In this document: in pieces, positions 1-5,317 of the stretch | Position numbering within the stretch: the stretch's first letter is position 1 | Layout: every line of letters starts with the position of its first letter | Source: Tannerella sp. | GTDB taxonomy: Bacteria; Bacteroidota; Bacteroidia; Bacteroidales; Tannerellaceae | Direction of reading: 5' to 3' | Assembly (NCBI GenBank): GCA_031261145.1 | Contig: JAISJX010000350.1 | Coordinates: 1 to 5,317 of the forward strand | DNA: 5,317 nucleotides | Notes under the pieces: model-generated | Told to the model about the DNA's origin: nothing | The model's database searches: none | What the model saw: the letters and a program-made list of their open reading frames with translations, nothing else | Position numbers and translations under genes: made by a program

Positions 1-317
1 AAGGTACAATTTTGGTCTTTATACTGTTTGATGCTATCCTTTGACAGAGAAGATTCTATTTTTTGCTTTGTATTGGTTGCCGAAACTTGAATCACAAGTA
101 AATTTGTTTGGTCTATCAAATCAATGGATTCAACATTGTGCATATTGGCATTCGCATTGACAAGAGACCATCCATAGAGTTTGTTCAACAAATCTCTATA
201 TAAATCCTCCGAATACAGATGAAGGTCTAAAATATTCAAACGACCTCTCGAATTAACACGAGTGGCAAGCGTGTTAATTTTTTCTTCGATATATGAAAAA
301 TACGATGCTCTATTCAT
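1..317 (-). CDS. SMEK-domain protein, N-terminal fragment (runs off left edge)
   Basis: An open frame runs on the minus strand from ATG at 317-315 to the window edge without a stop: 105 codons, with the C-terminal part outside the window. The protein starts MNRASYFSYIEEKINTLATR and continues with GRLNILDLHLYSEDLYRDLL (residues 25-44), ESIDLID (63-69), VIQVSATNTKQKIESSLSK (75-93). I recognise this as the SMEK-type N-terminal domain, which precedes variable C-terminal parts in bacterial proteins thought to act in defence; the assignment is from memory. The acidic pair D66/D69, followed by the strand-like IQVS and lysines K84/K86, resembles a restriction-endonuclease-like arrangement, but catalysis is only inferred. 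GC is about 34% (107 of 317 by hand), clearly below the genes to the right, which suggests acquisition by transfer. It is divergent from ung and no operon partner is visible. The alternative is an uncharacterised hypothetical protein; the reading frame itself is solid. Confidence 0.72.
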   Translation of the reverse strand, partial: MNRASYFSYIEEKINTLATRVNSRGRLNILDLHLYSEDLYRDLLNKLYGWSLVNANANMHNVESIDLIDQTNLLVIQVSATNTKQKIESSLSKDSIKQYKDQNCT

Positions 318-334
318 CTTTATCCATTTTGAGG

Positions 335-342
335 CAAAAGTA
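335..342 (-). promoter_or_regulatory. Candidate -7 box of the SMEK-domain gene
   Basis: Read on the minus strand, this is TACTTTTG, an exact match to the Bacteroidota -7 consensus TAnnTTTG. It lies 17 nt upstream of the ATG at 317, so the leader would be only about 10 nt. The region further upstream is AT-rich, and I see no convincing TTTG -33 box about 19 bp away, so the call rests on the -7 match and its position. Confidence 0.45.
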
Positions 343-362
343 CTCAAAATATTTTATATATT

Positions 363-378
363 AATCATGATTCGAATC
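363..378. repeat. Two overlapping perfect palindromes, possible operator
   Basis: AATCATGATT (363-372) and GATTCGAATC (369-378) are both perfect 10-bp palindromes and share the GATT at 369-372. The result is three alternating half-sites (AATC, GATT, AATC). They lie just upstream of the AT-rich promoter region of the divergent SMEK-domain gene, where a repressor could bind. Protein binding is inferred from position only; short palindromes also arise by chance in AT-rich DNA. Confidence 0.35.
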
Positions 379-456
379 GCTATATGAAAATTAACGCTCA
401 GCCTACAACACCTGAACGCCAACTACTATCATCCCTTTTAAAATCTCCATTGATTC

Positions 457-464
457 TACTTTTG
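457..464 (+). promoter_or_regulatory. Orphan -7-like box TACTTTTG
   Basis: This is an exact TAnnTTTG match, followed by C like the other two copies in this intergenic region (727-735 on plus, 342-334 on minus). It points towards the tandem repeat array and ung, but no start codon with a worthwhile reading frame follows. It could start a longer ung leader or a short untranslated RNA crossing the repeats, or be a chance match. No good -33 box is seen. Confidence 0.25.
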
Positions 465-537
465 CATCTGTGTCCAATAATCATCTAAATATAAAAGTGT
501 AAACGACAATATGTGCTGTTACTCACAGAAAAAAAAC

Positions 538-647
538 TGCCCTGCTTTCAGCTAAAACCACACTTGGTTTTGATGAAAACCTAACTTGCTTTTGAGGAAA
601 ACCTGCTGTACTTTTCAACAAAACCAAGCCTGCTTTTCAACTCCCTG
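538..647. repeat. Degenerate tandem array, five units of 22 bp
   Basis: The hexamer AAAACC recurs at 554, 576, 598 and 620, exactly 22 bp apart. A CTTTT-like block keeps the same period (545, 567, 589, 611, 633, with one substitution in each of the first two). Units are 538-559, 560-581, 582-603, 604-625 and a decayed fifth at 626-647. The core consensus is roughly CTTGCTTTTGANGAAAACC. Each unit is nearly self-complementary: GGTTTT (566-571) pairs with AAAACC (576-581) across GATG, and AAAACCA (554-560) pairs with TGGTTTT (565-571) across CACT. The unit thus behaves as two inverted 11-bp halves, each about one helical turn. It is non-coding and lies between the divergent SMEK-domain gene and ung. 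Function unknown. Confidence 0.75.
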
Positions 648-702
648 CTAATCAACTTACTTTTTAAAATCTTTAAATCTTTGAATTTTTTCTTGCTTTC
701 TA

Positions 703-734
703 TTTTCAATTTTCAATTAAATATCCTACTTTTG
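703..734 (+). promoter_or_regulatory. Bacteroidota-type promoter of ung
   Basis: TACTTTTG at 727-734 is an exact -7 box of the TAnnTTTG type. TTTTC at 703-707 is a one-mismatch -33 box with a 19-bp spacer. Transcription would begin near 740, giving a leader of about 22 nt before the ung ATG at 763. Because the cyclophilin gene follows ung after 18 bp, this promoter probably serves both. Confidence 0.6.
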
Positions 735-762
735 CCGAAAAACAAACCGAAACAGTTATACT

Positions 763-1425
763 ATGGATATAAAAATTGAACAGAGTTGGAAGGAACGCTT
801 GGCGGATGAATTTGAAAAGGAGTATTTCAGGCAACTGACGGATTTTGTCAGGGACGAGTACAAACGGACAACTATCTATCCCCCTGGTAAATATATGTTC
901 AATGCGTTTGAACACTGCCCTTTCGATAAGGTCAAAGTGGTTCTGTTGGGGCAAGACCCATATCACGAACCCGGACAGGCGCATGGTCTTTGCTTTTCGG
1001 TACAGGAAGGTACGGCCTTTCCGCCTTCGCTTGTCAATATTTTCAAGGAGATTGAAGCGGATTTGGGAAAGCCTGTTCCCAAAAGCGGCGACTTGACACG
1101 ATGGGCCGACCAGGGCGTCCTGCTTCTCAATGCAACGCTGACGGTGAAAGCACATGCTGCCGGTTCGCACCAGAATAAAGGGTGGGAAAAGTTTACGGAT
1201 GCCGTTATCCATCGACTGAATGCCGAGCGCAAGCACCTCGTTTATTTGCTGTGGGGTTCGTATGCACAGCGAAAAGGCGAATTCATCGACGCTTCCCGCA
1301 ATTTAGTACTGAAATCGGCGCACCCCTCCCCGCTTTCGGTTTACCGGGGATTCTTCGGAAGCAAACATTTCAGCAAAGCGAATGATTACCTGATTGCTTC
1401 CGGGCAAACGCCTGTTGAGTGGTAA
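763..1425 (+). CDS. ung: Uracil-DNA glycosylase, family 1
   Basis: Cytoplasmic base-excision-repair enzyme that cleaves uracil from DNA, leaving an abasic site. The 220-residue protein has the usual length and all family-1 motifs: GQDPYH at 63-68 with the water-activating Asp65, the GLCFSV segment (75-80) with Phe78 for stacking on uracil, GVLLLN at 118-123 with Asn123 for uracil recognition, GSHQNKGWEKFT at 134-145, and HPSPLS at 187-192 with catalytic His187 and the minor-groove loop. No key residue is missing. The ATG at 763 lies about 28 nt after a good -7 box and gives a standard N-terminus; no strong Shine-Dalgarno is present, as is normal in this phylum. It is followed after 18 bp by the cyclophilin gene. 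Roles of the residues come from the family; the motifs are seen directly. Confidence 0.97.
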   Translation: MDIKIEQSWKERLADEFEKEYFRQLTDFVRDEYKRTTIYPPGKYMFNAFEHCPFDKVKVVLLGQDPYHEPGQAHGLCFSVQEGTAFPPSLVNIFKEIEADLGKPVPKSGDLTRWADQGVLLLNATLTVKAHAAGSHQNKGWEKFTDAVIHRLNAERKHLVYLLWGSYAQRKGEFIDASRNLVLKSAHPSPLSVYRGFFGSKHFSKANDYLIASGQTPVEW

Positions 1426-1443
1426 CCTGAAATATCAAATCTT

Positions 1444-2262
1444 ATGAATATCAGATATTTTATAATTATAACAGGCTGTGCATTGATTCCGTTTTTTTCG
1501 TCACATGCGGAAACGTTTGTCGAGATCAAGACCAATGTCGGAACCATGAAAGTAAAATTGTATGACGATGTGCCGAACCATGTGCGGACTTTTGTAACAA
1601 GAGCCAAACAGGGACAATTCAATGGGACATTGTTCACGCGGGTGATTCCCGAATTTATGATTCAGGGGGGAGCGCCTGATTCAAAAAATGCTTCTGCCGG
1701 GGCGCGTGTCGGTTTTGGCGACCGGAACGCCGAAATCATGCCGGAATTTAGTGAAAAATACTTTCATAAGAAAGGAACTTTGTCCGCCCCACGGCAGGAT
1801 GTCAATATCAATCCGAAAAAGAAATCGGATATGTCACAGTTCTTTATCTCGCAAGGGAAAGTCTATCGTCCCGGAGAATTAGACACGCTGGAACTTGCCG
1901 CAAACCAAAAAGCGCGCAAAAAGGCTTTAGACGAGTTTTATTATCCCGTGAAAACGGAAATGGACTCGCTCAAAACGGCTGATAAAAAGACATTCAACGA
2001 ACGGATTATCGCGATTAATGCGAAAATTGACTCCGTTGTCCTCGCAACGCCGGGACACTTGATTTTCACGCCCGAACAACGCGAAGCCTATACCACCGTC
2101 GGGGGATGTCCGCACTTGGACGGGCAATATACCATCTACGGTGAACTGACTGAAGGTTTTGAAGTGCTCGACGCCATTGCCGCTCAACCCAGGGATGCGT
2201 ATGACCGCCCGAAAAAAGACATTCGCATCGTCAGCGTTCAAGTCATAGAGAATAAAGAATGA
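1444..2262 (+). CDS. Exported cyclophilin-type peptidyl-prolyl cis-trans isomerase with internal insert
   Basis: Catalyses cis-trans isomerisation of Xaa-Pro bonds, assisting folding of exported proteins. Residues 1-22 form a signal peptide (hydrophobic stretch, then SSHA before Glu23), so it likely acts in the periplasm. The cyclophilin fold starts at FVEIKTNVGTMKVKLYDDVP (25-44) and includes FTRVIPEFMIQGG (64-76) with catalytic Arg66 and Gln74, GTLSAPR (111-117), SQFFI (131-135) and HLDGQYTIYG (224-233), where His occupies the position of the cyclophilin A tryptophan. Between the SQFFI strand and HLDGQYTIYG lies an insert of about 85 residues (roughly 139-222), rich in Lys, Glu and Asp and apparently helical. 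It makes the protein 272 residues, against about 160-190 for a minimal cyclophilin. I recall similar long forms in other Bacteroidales. A Cys12 in ITGC loosely fits a lipobox, but the hydrophobic stretch before it is too short. It is 18 bp after ung, probably co-transcribed. Confidence 0.93.
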   Translation: MNIRYFIIITGCALIPFFSSHAETFVEIKTNVGTMKVKLYDDVPNHVRTFVTRAKQGQFNGTLFTRVIPEFMIQGGAPDSKNASAGARVGFGDRNAEIMPEFSEKYFHKKGTLSAPRQDVNINPKKKSDMSQFFISQGKVYRPGELDTLELAANQKARKKALDEFYYPVKTEMDSLKTADKKTFNERIIAINAKIDSVVLATPGHLIFTPEQREAYTTVGGCPHLDGQYTIYGELTEGFEVLDAIAAQPRDAYDRPKKDIRIVSVQVIENKE

Positions 2263-2317
2263 ACCGGCATCTCTGACAAAGCTCTAATGGGGCTGAAAAT
2301 GAATAAAATTCGGATTT

Positions 2318-2332
2318 CAAAATAATATTTTG
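2318..2332. repeat. 15-bp AT-rich palindrome upstream of the carboxynorspermidine synthase gene
   Basis: CAAAATA (2318-2324) and TATTTTG (2326-2332) are perfect inverted arms around a single A. The site sits directly upstream of the candidate promoter of the next operon, so it could be an operator. A hairpin would have a stem of only about six A/T-rich pairs, and no run of T follows, so a terminator for the cyclophilin gene is less likely. Confidence 0.35.
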
Positions 2333-2336
2333 TCAT

Positions 2337-2372
2337 TTTGTGCGTATATTTTCATAAGAAATCGTATATTTG
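2337..2372 (+). promoter_or_regulatory. Candidate promoter of the synthase-bcp-recA operon
   Basis: TATATTTG at 2365-2372 matches the TAnnTTTG -7 consensus exactly. The nearest TTTG upstream (2337-2340) is separated by 24 bp, longer than the usual 19-21, so the -33 element is uncertain. Transcription near 2378 would give a leader of about 49 nt before the ATG at 2427. No LexA-type SOS box is visible in the 164-bp gap. Confidence 0.45.
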
Positions 2373-2426
2373 TCATTTAGTTGGCGGAAAGCTAACTTTA
2401 TTGATTTACATAAAGATAAAAAAAGA

Positions 2427-3620
2427 ATGGGAAAAGTATTAGTGATTGGAGCAGGCGGCGTCAGTACGGTGGCCGTGAAGAAGATGGCAATGAACAGCGA
2501 TGTGTTCACGGATATCCTGCTGGCAAGCCGCACGAAAAGCAAATGCGATAAAATCGCAGCCGAAATTAAAAATATACCGGTTCAAACCGAACAGGTCGAT
2601 GCCGACCGGTTGGACGAACTGTTGACCTTGTTCCGGAGTTTCCACCCGGATTTGGTCGTGAATCTGGCGTTGCCGTATCAGGATATAACTATTATGGACG
2701 CCTGTTTATCGTTCGGCGTGAGTTATTTGGATACCGCCAACTACGAACCGCTGAACGAGGCGAAATACGAATATAGCTGGCAGTGGGCGTATAAAGACCG
2801 TTTCGAGAAAGCGGGTTTGACGGCCATTCTCGGTTGCGGGTTCGACCCCGGCGTTACCGGCGTTTTCACGGCGTATGCGGCAAAGCATTATTTCGATGAA
2901 ATACAGTATCTTGACATAGTGGATTGTAATGCAGGCGACCATCACAAGGCGTTTGCCACCAATTTCAATCCCGAAATCAACATCCGTGAAATCACCCAGA
3001 AGGGACGTTATTACGAAAACGGGGAATGGGTTGAAACAGAGCCGTTAAGCCGACATCAACCGATTCATTATCCGAATGTCGGGCCGCGCGAATCGTACCT
3101 GATGTATCACGAAGAATTAGAGAGCCTGACGAAGAATTTCCCGACCCTCCAGCGCGCCCGTTTCTGGATGACGTTCGGGGAAGAATACCTGACCCACCTG
3201 CGCGTGATGCAGAATATCGGCATGACCAGCATCCGTCCGGTACTGTTCAACGGCGTTGAAATCGTCCCGATACAGTTCCTGAAAGCCGTGTTGCCCGACC
3301 CCGGCGAACTGGGCGAAAACTACACGGGCGAAACCTCCATCGGGTGCCGTATCCGCGGACTGAAAGACGGAAAGGAACGTACCTACTATGTATATAACAA
3401 TTGCAGCCATCAGGAGGCATACAAAGAGACCGGCACACAGGGCGTCAGCTACACAACCGGCGTTCCGGCGATGATTGGCGCCAAATTGTTCCTTGAGGGA
3501 CAGTGGAGGAAACCGGGCGTGTGGAACGTGGAAGAACTTAACCCCGAACCGTTTATGAAAGAATTAAACGAACAGGGTCTGCCTTGGAATGAACAGTTTG
3601 ACGGAGATTTGGAATTATAA
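2427..3620 (+). CDS. Carboxynorspermidine synthase (saccharopine dehydrogenase family)
   Basis: Predicted cytoplasmic NADPH-dependent enzyme that condenses aspartate semialdehyde with putrescine (or diaminopropane) to carboxyspermidine (or carboxynorspermidine), the first step of the alternative spermidine pathway used by Bacteroides. The 397-residue protein opens with the Rossmann segment GKVLVIGAGGVSTV (2-15), followed by ASRTKSKCD (33-41), NLALPYQD (79-86), YLDTANYE (100-107), GCGFDPG (136-142) and NAGDHHKAF (168-176). These match my recollection of the Bacteroides enzyme almost residue for residue, including QGLPWNEQF near the end. The third Gly of the GxGxxG motif is Ser13. I chose ATG 2427 because it begins directly before the Rossmann strand; the in-frame TTG at 2370 overlaps the -7 box and would add 19 unrelated residues. 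The partner carboxynorspermidine decarboxylase is not in the window. Lysine-pathway saccharopine dehydrogenase is the less likely alternative. Confidence 0.9.
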   Translation: MGKVLVIGAGGVSTVAVKKMAMNSDVFTDILLASRTKSKCDKIAAEIKNIPVQTEQVDADRLDELLTLFRSFHPDLVVNLALPYQDITIMDACLSFGVSYLDTANYEPLNEAKYEYSWQWAYKDRFEKAGLTAILGCGFDPGVTGVFTAYAAKHYFDEIQYLDIVDCNAGDHHKAFATNFNPEINIREITQKGRYYENGEWVETEPLSRHQPIHYPNVGPRESYLMYHEELESLTKNFPTLQRARFWMTFGEEYLTHLRVMQNIGMTSIRPVLFNGVEIVPIQFLKAVLPDPGELGENYTGETSIGCRIRGLKDGKERTYYVYNNCSHQEAYKETGTQGVSYTTGVPAMIGAKLFLEGQWRKPGVWNVEELNPEPFMKELNEQGLPWNEQFDGDLEL

Positions 3621-3632
3621 AAAAAGATACTC

Positions 3633-4094
3633 ATGGCGATACAAACAGGAGATAAAGTTCCTGAAATACTGGGACTTGACCAAAACGGAAACGAGATAAA
3701 ACTGAGCGACTTCAAAGGAAAGAAACTCGCGCTGTATTTCTATCCGAAAGACAATACAAGCGGCTGTACGGCGGAAGCGTGCAGCCTGCGCGACGGCTAT
3801 CAGGAGTTGCAAAAGTCAGGTTATGAAGTGCTTGGCGTCAGCAAAGACAGCGCCAAATCCCACCAGGGATTTATTGAAAAGCATAACCTGCCGTTCAATC
3901 TGATTGCTGATACGGATACCGCTCTGCAACAGCAGTTTGGCGTGTGGGCAGAAAAAAGCCTGTACGGGCGCAAATACATGGGAACGCTTCGTACCACCTT
4001 TATTATCAATGAAGACGGTATTGTGGAAGATATTATCGAACAGAAGAAAGTGAATACCAAAGACCATGCTAATCAAATACTTAATAATAAATAA
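3633..4094 (+). CDS. bcp: Thioredoxin-dependent thiol peroxidase, Bcp/PrxQ peroxiredoxin
   Basis: Reduces hydrogen peroxide and organic hydroperoxides with electrons from thioredoxin, in the cytoplasm. The 153-residue protein has the thioredoxin-like fold expected of the family. The active-site segment [16 protein letters not shown] (35-50) contains Pro38, Thr42 and the peroxidatic Cys45, with the resolving Cys50 five residues later as in E. coli Bcp. Arg120 in GTLRTTFII (117-125) is the conserved active-site arginine. The [17 protein letters not shown] stretch is typical of AhpC/TSA domains. It starts 12 bp after the synthase stop and ends 2 bp before recA, so it is almost surely part of the same transcript. 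There is no signal peptide. Adjacency to recA suggests linked oxidative-stress and DNA-repair expression, which is an inference. Confidence 0.96.
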   Translation: MAIQTGDKVPEILGLDQNGNEIKLSDFKGKKLALYFYPKDNTSGCTAEACSLRDGYQELQKSGYEVLGVSKDSAKSHQGFIEKHNLPFNLIADTDTALQQQFGVWAEKSLYGRKYMGTLRTTFIINEDGIVEDIIEQKKVNTKDHANQILNNK

Positions 4095-4096
4095 TT

Positions 4097-5131
4097 ATGG
4101 CAAAAGAAGTAAACAATCAAGTGGAAGAAACAGGTAAATCGGCCGGTAATGCAGACAAACTGAAAGCATTACGCGCTACGATGGATAAAATTGAAAAGAG
4201 CTACGGAAAAGGTTCTATCATGAAGTTGGGCGACGAAACCATCGAGGATATCGACGTGATTCCAAGCGGTTCAATCGGTCTGAATGCGGCGTTGGGCGTG
4301 GGCGGATACCCCCGTGGCCGCGTAATCGAGATTTACGGCCCGGAATCGTCCGGTAAAACAACCTTGGCCATCCATGCCATCGCCGAAGCGCAAAAAGCCG
4401 GTGGAATCGCCGCTATCATCGACGCGGAACATGCTTTCGACCGTTTTTACGCCGAGAAATTAGGCGTCGATGTCGAAAACCTGTGGATTTCGCAGCCCGA
4501 CAACGGGGAACAGGCGTTGGAAATCGCTGAACAACTGATTCGTTCGTCGGCAATGGACATTATCGTCATTGACTCTGTGGCCGCCCTGACGCCAAAAGCT
4601 GAAATTGAGGGCGAAATGGGGGAAAGTAAAATGGGGTTGCAAGCGCGTCTGATGTCGCAGGCGTTGCGCAAACTGACGGCCACCATCAGCAAAACGAATA
4701 CAACGTGTATCTTTATCAACCAGTTACGCGATAAAATCGGCGTGATGTTCGGGAATCCCGAAACAACGACCGGCGGTAACGCGCTGAAGTTTTATGCGTC
4801 TGTGCGCCTGGATATTCGCAGCATCGGCAAACTGAAAGACGGTGACGAAGTGAAAGGAAATCAGGTTCGTGTAAAGGTGGTGAAGAATAAAGTGGCGCCG
4901 CCGTTCCGGAAAGCGGAATTTGACATGATGTTCGGCCAGGGCATCTCCCGCTCCGGTGAAATCGTGGATTTGGGCGCGGAACTGAATGTCATCAAGAAAA
5001 GCGGTTCGTGGTTCAGCTATGGAGATACCAAACTCGCGCAAGGACGTGACGCTGCTAAACAGTGCATTGAGGACAATCCCGAACTGGCGGAAGAACTGGA
5101 AAAACTTATCTTTGAGGCGCTAAAGAAATAA
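4097..5131 (+). CDS. recA: Recombinase RecA
   Basis: Forms ATP-dependent filaments on single-stranded DNA, catalyses strand exchange in homologous recombination and acts as co-protease for SOS repressors where these exist. The protein has 344 residues, standard length. Seen in order: an N-terminal polymerisation helix ([18 protein letters not shown], 29-46), the Walker A motif GPESSGKT (81-88), the catalytic Glu111 in IDAEHAFD, Walker B IIVIDSV (155-161), loop L1 [12 protein letters not shown] (169-180), the allosteric Gln209 in [10 protein letters not shown], loop L2 around [17 protein letters not shown] (219-235), the [13 protein letters not shown] segment (263-275) and [15 protein letters not shown] (279-293). 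All key residues are intact. The ATG is 2 bp after the bcp stop with no promoter in between, so expression depends on the upstream operon. Its stop codon overlaps the next start by one base. Confidence 0.99.
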   Translation: MAKEVNNQVEETGKSAGNADKLKALRATMDKIEKSYGKGSIMKLGDETIEDIDVIPSGSIGLNAALGVGGYPRGRVIEIYGPESSGKTTLAIHAIAEAQKAGGIAAIIDAEHAFDRFYAEKLGVDVENLWISQPDNGEQALEIAEQLIRSSAMDIIVIDSVAALTPKAEIEGEMGESKMGLQARLMSQALRKLTATISKTNTTCIFINQLRDKIGVMFGNPETTTGGNALKFYASVRLDIRSIGKLKDGDEVKGNQVRVKVVKNKVAPPFRKAEFDMMFGQGISRSGEIVDLGAELNVIKKSGSWFSYGDTKLAQGRDAAKQCIEDNPELAEELEKLIFEALKK

Positions 5132-5317
5132 TGTCAAAAGACGCATACCATACGCTGTGCCGGACGGAAGAGAGTATCCCCATCTTCTCGCAAGAATGGT
5201 GGCTGGATGCGGTATGCGGCGAATCGAACTGGGATGTTCTTCTGACAGAGGAGAATAACCGGGTGCAGGCGGCATGGCCACTCTATATGCCTCTTCGAGG
5301 GATTGTGACCATGCCGC
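5131..5317 (+). CDS. Probable FemAB/GNAT-like acyltransferase, N-terminal fragment (runs off right edge)
   Basis: The ATG overlaps the recA stop in TAATG (5129-5133) and the frame stays open to the window edge: 62 codons. Residues 16-36 include IPIFSQEWWLDAVCGESNWD, followed by a strand-turn-strand (VLLTEENNRVQAAWPLY, 36-52). The FSQEWWLDAV plus alternating-strand pattern resembles the start of FemAB-related proteins annotated as GNAT N-acyltransferases in Bacteroidota, which attach amino-acyl or acyl groups to peptidoglycan or lipid precursors. Catalytic parts lie outside the window, so substrate and exact family cannot be given. Overlap with recA implies translational coupling and membership of the operon. 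Confidence 0.65.
   Translation, partial: MSKDAYHTLCRTEESIPIFSQEWWLDAVCGESNWDVLLTEENNRVQAAWPLYMPLRGIVTMP

Larger units (their letters stand above)
318..762. other. 445-bp divergent intergenic region
   Basis: No gene is supported here; frames are short and broken. It contains the overlapping palindromes (363-378), three TACTTTTGC copies, the 22-bp tandem array (538-647), a tandem duplication of AAATCTTT (667-674 and 675-682) and a tandem TTTTCAA (703-709 and 710-716) just ahead of the ung -7 box. The remainder, for example 380-450 and 465-535, is AT-rich with nothing recognisable. No tRNA, riboswitch or convincing terminator is seen. Confidence 0.7.

Noticed and set aside
538..647. CRISPR array
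   Set aside because: The repeats are contiguous with no spacers, the units are degenerate, and no cas gene is present.
706..1236. Long 176-codon minus-strand open frame opposite ung
   Set aside because: It overlaps the well-supported ung gene, has no recognisable motifs, and would end by reading through the ung promoter; it is a shadow of the coding bias of ung.
1471..1479. Lipoprotein lipobox ITGC at residues 9-12 of the cyclophilin
   Set aside because: Only about eleven residues precede the Cys, with a short hydrophobic stretch, and hydrophobic residues continue after it; ordinary signal peptidase I cleavage after SSHA fits better.
2280..2294. Terminator after the cyclophilin gene (AGCTC / GGGCT)
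   Set aside because: The stem is five pairs including one G-U, and no T-run follows, so it is too weak to call.
2370..2426. TTG start extending the carboxynorspermidine synthase by 19 residues
   Set aside because: The TTG lies within the TATATTTG -7 box, the added residues do not fit the family, and the ATG at 2427 gives the usual length directly before the Rossmann strand.

Overview
The window looks like a chromosomal segment of a member of the Bacteroidota, most likely the order Bacteroidales. Three observations support this: TAnnTTTG-type -7 promoter boxes, starts preceded by A-rich sequence rather than a strong Shine-Dalgarno, and protein sequences (RecA, carboxynorspermidine synthase, a cyclophilin with a large insert) that resemble those of Bacteroides and its relatives. 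This rests on pattern recognition, not on a database search.

Layout. Positions 1-317 hold the N-terminal 105 codons of a minus-strand gene that runs off the left edge. It resembles the SMEK domain found at the N-terminus of bacterial proteins suspected to act in defence. It is AT-rich (about 34% GC by hand count) compared with the roughly half-GC genes to its right. Positions 318-762 are a 445-bp divergent intergenic region containing two overlapping palindromes, three copies of the promoter-like 9-mer TACTTTTGC and a degenerate tandem array with an exact 22-bp period. Positions 763-2262 carry ung (uracil-DNA glycosylase) and an exported cyclophilin-type peptidyl-prolyl isomerase, 18 bp apart. 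A 164-bp gap with a 15-bp palindrome and a candidate promoter follows. Positions 2427-5317 form a tight same-strand run: carboxynorspermidine synthase (polyamine synthesis), a Bcp-type peroxiredoxin, recA, and the first 62 codons of a probable FemAB/GNAT-like acyltransferase, with gaps of 12 bp, 2 bp and a 1-bp overlap.

How the genes fit together. Ung starts base-excision repair of uracil, RecA drives recombination repair, and Bcp removes peroxides that would damage DNA. Spermidine made through carboxynorspermidine can also protect DNA. The right-hand operon therefore plausibly groups stress and genome-maintenance functions, but co-regulation is inferred from spacing alone. The core genes are ordinary housekeeping genes. 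The least explained part is the left 760 bp: a probable conflict-system gene fragment next to a structured repeat array.
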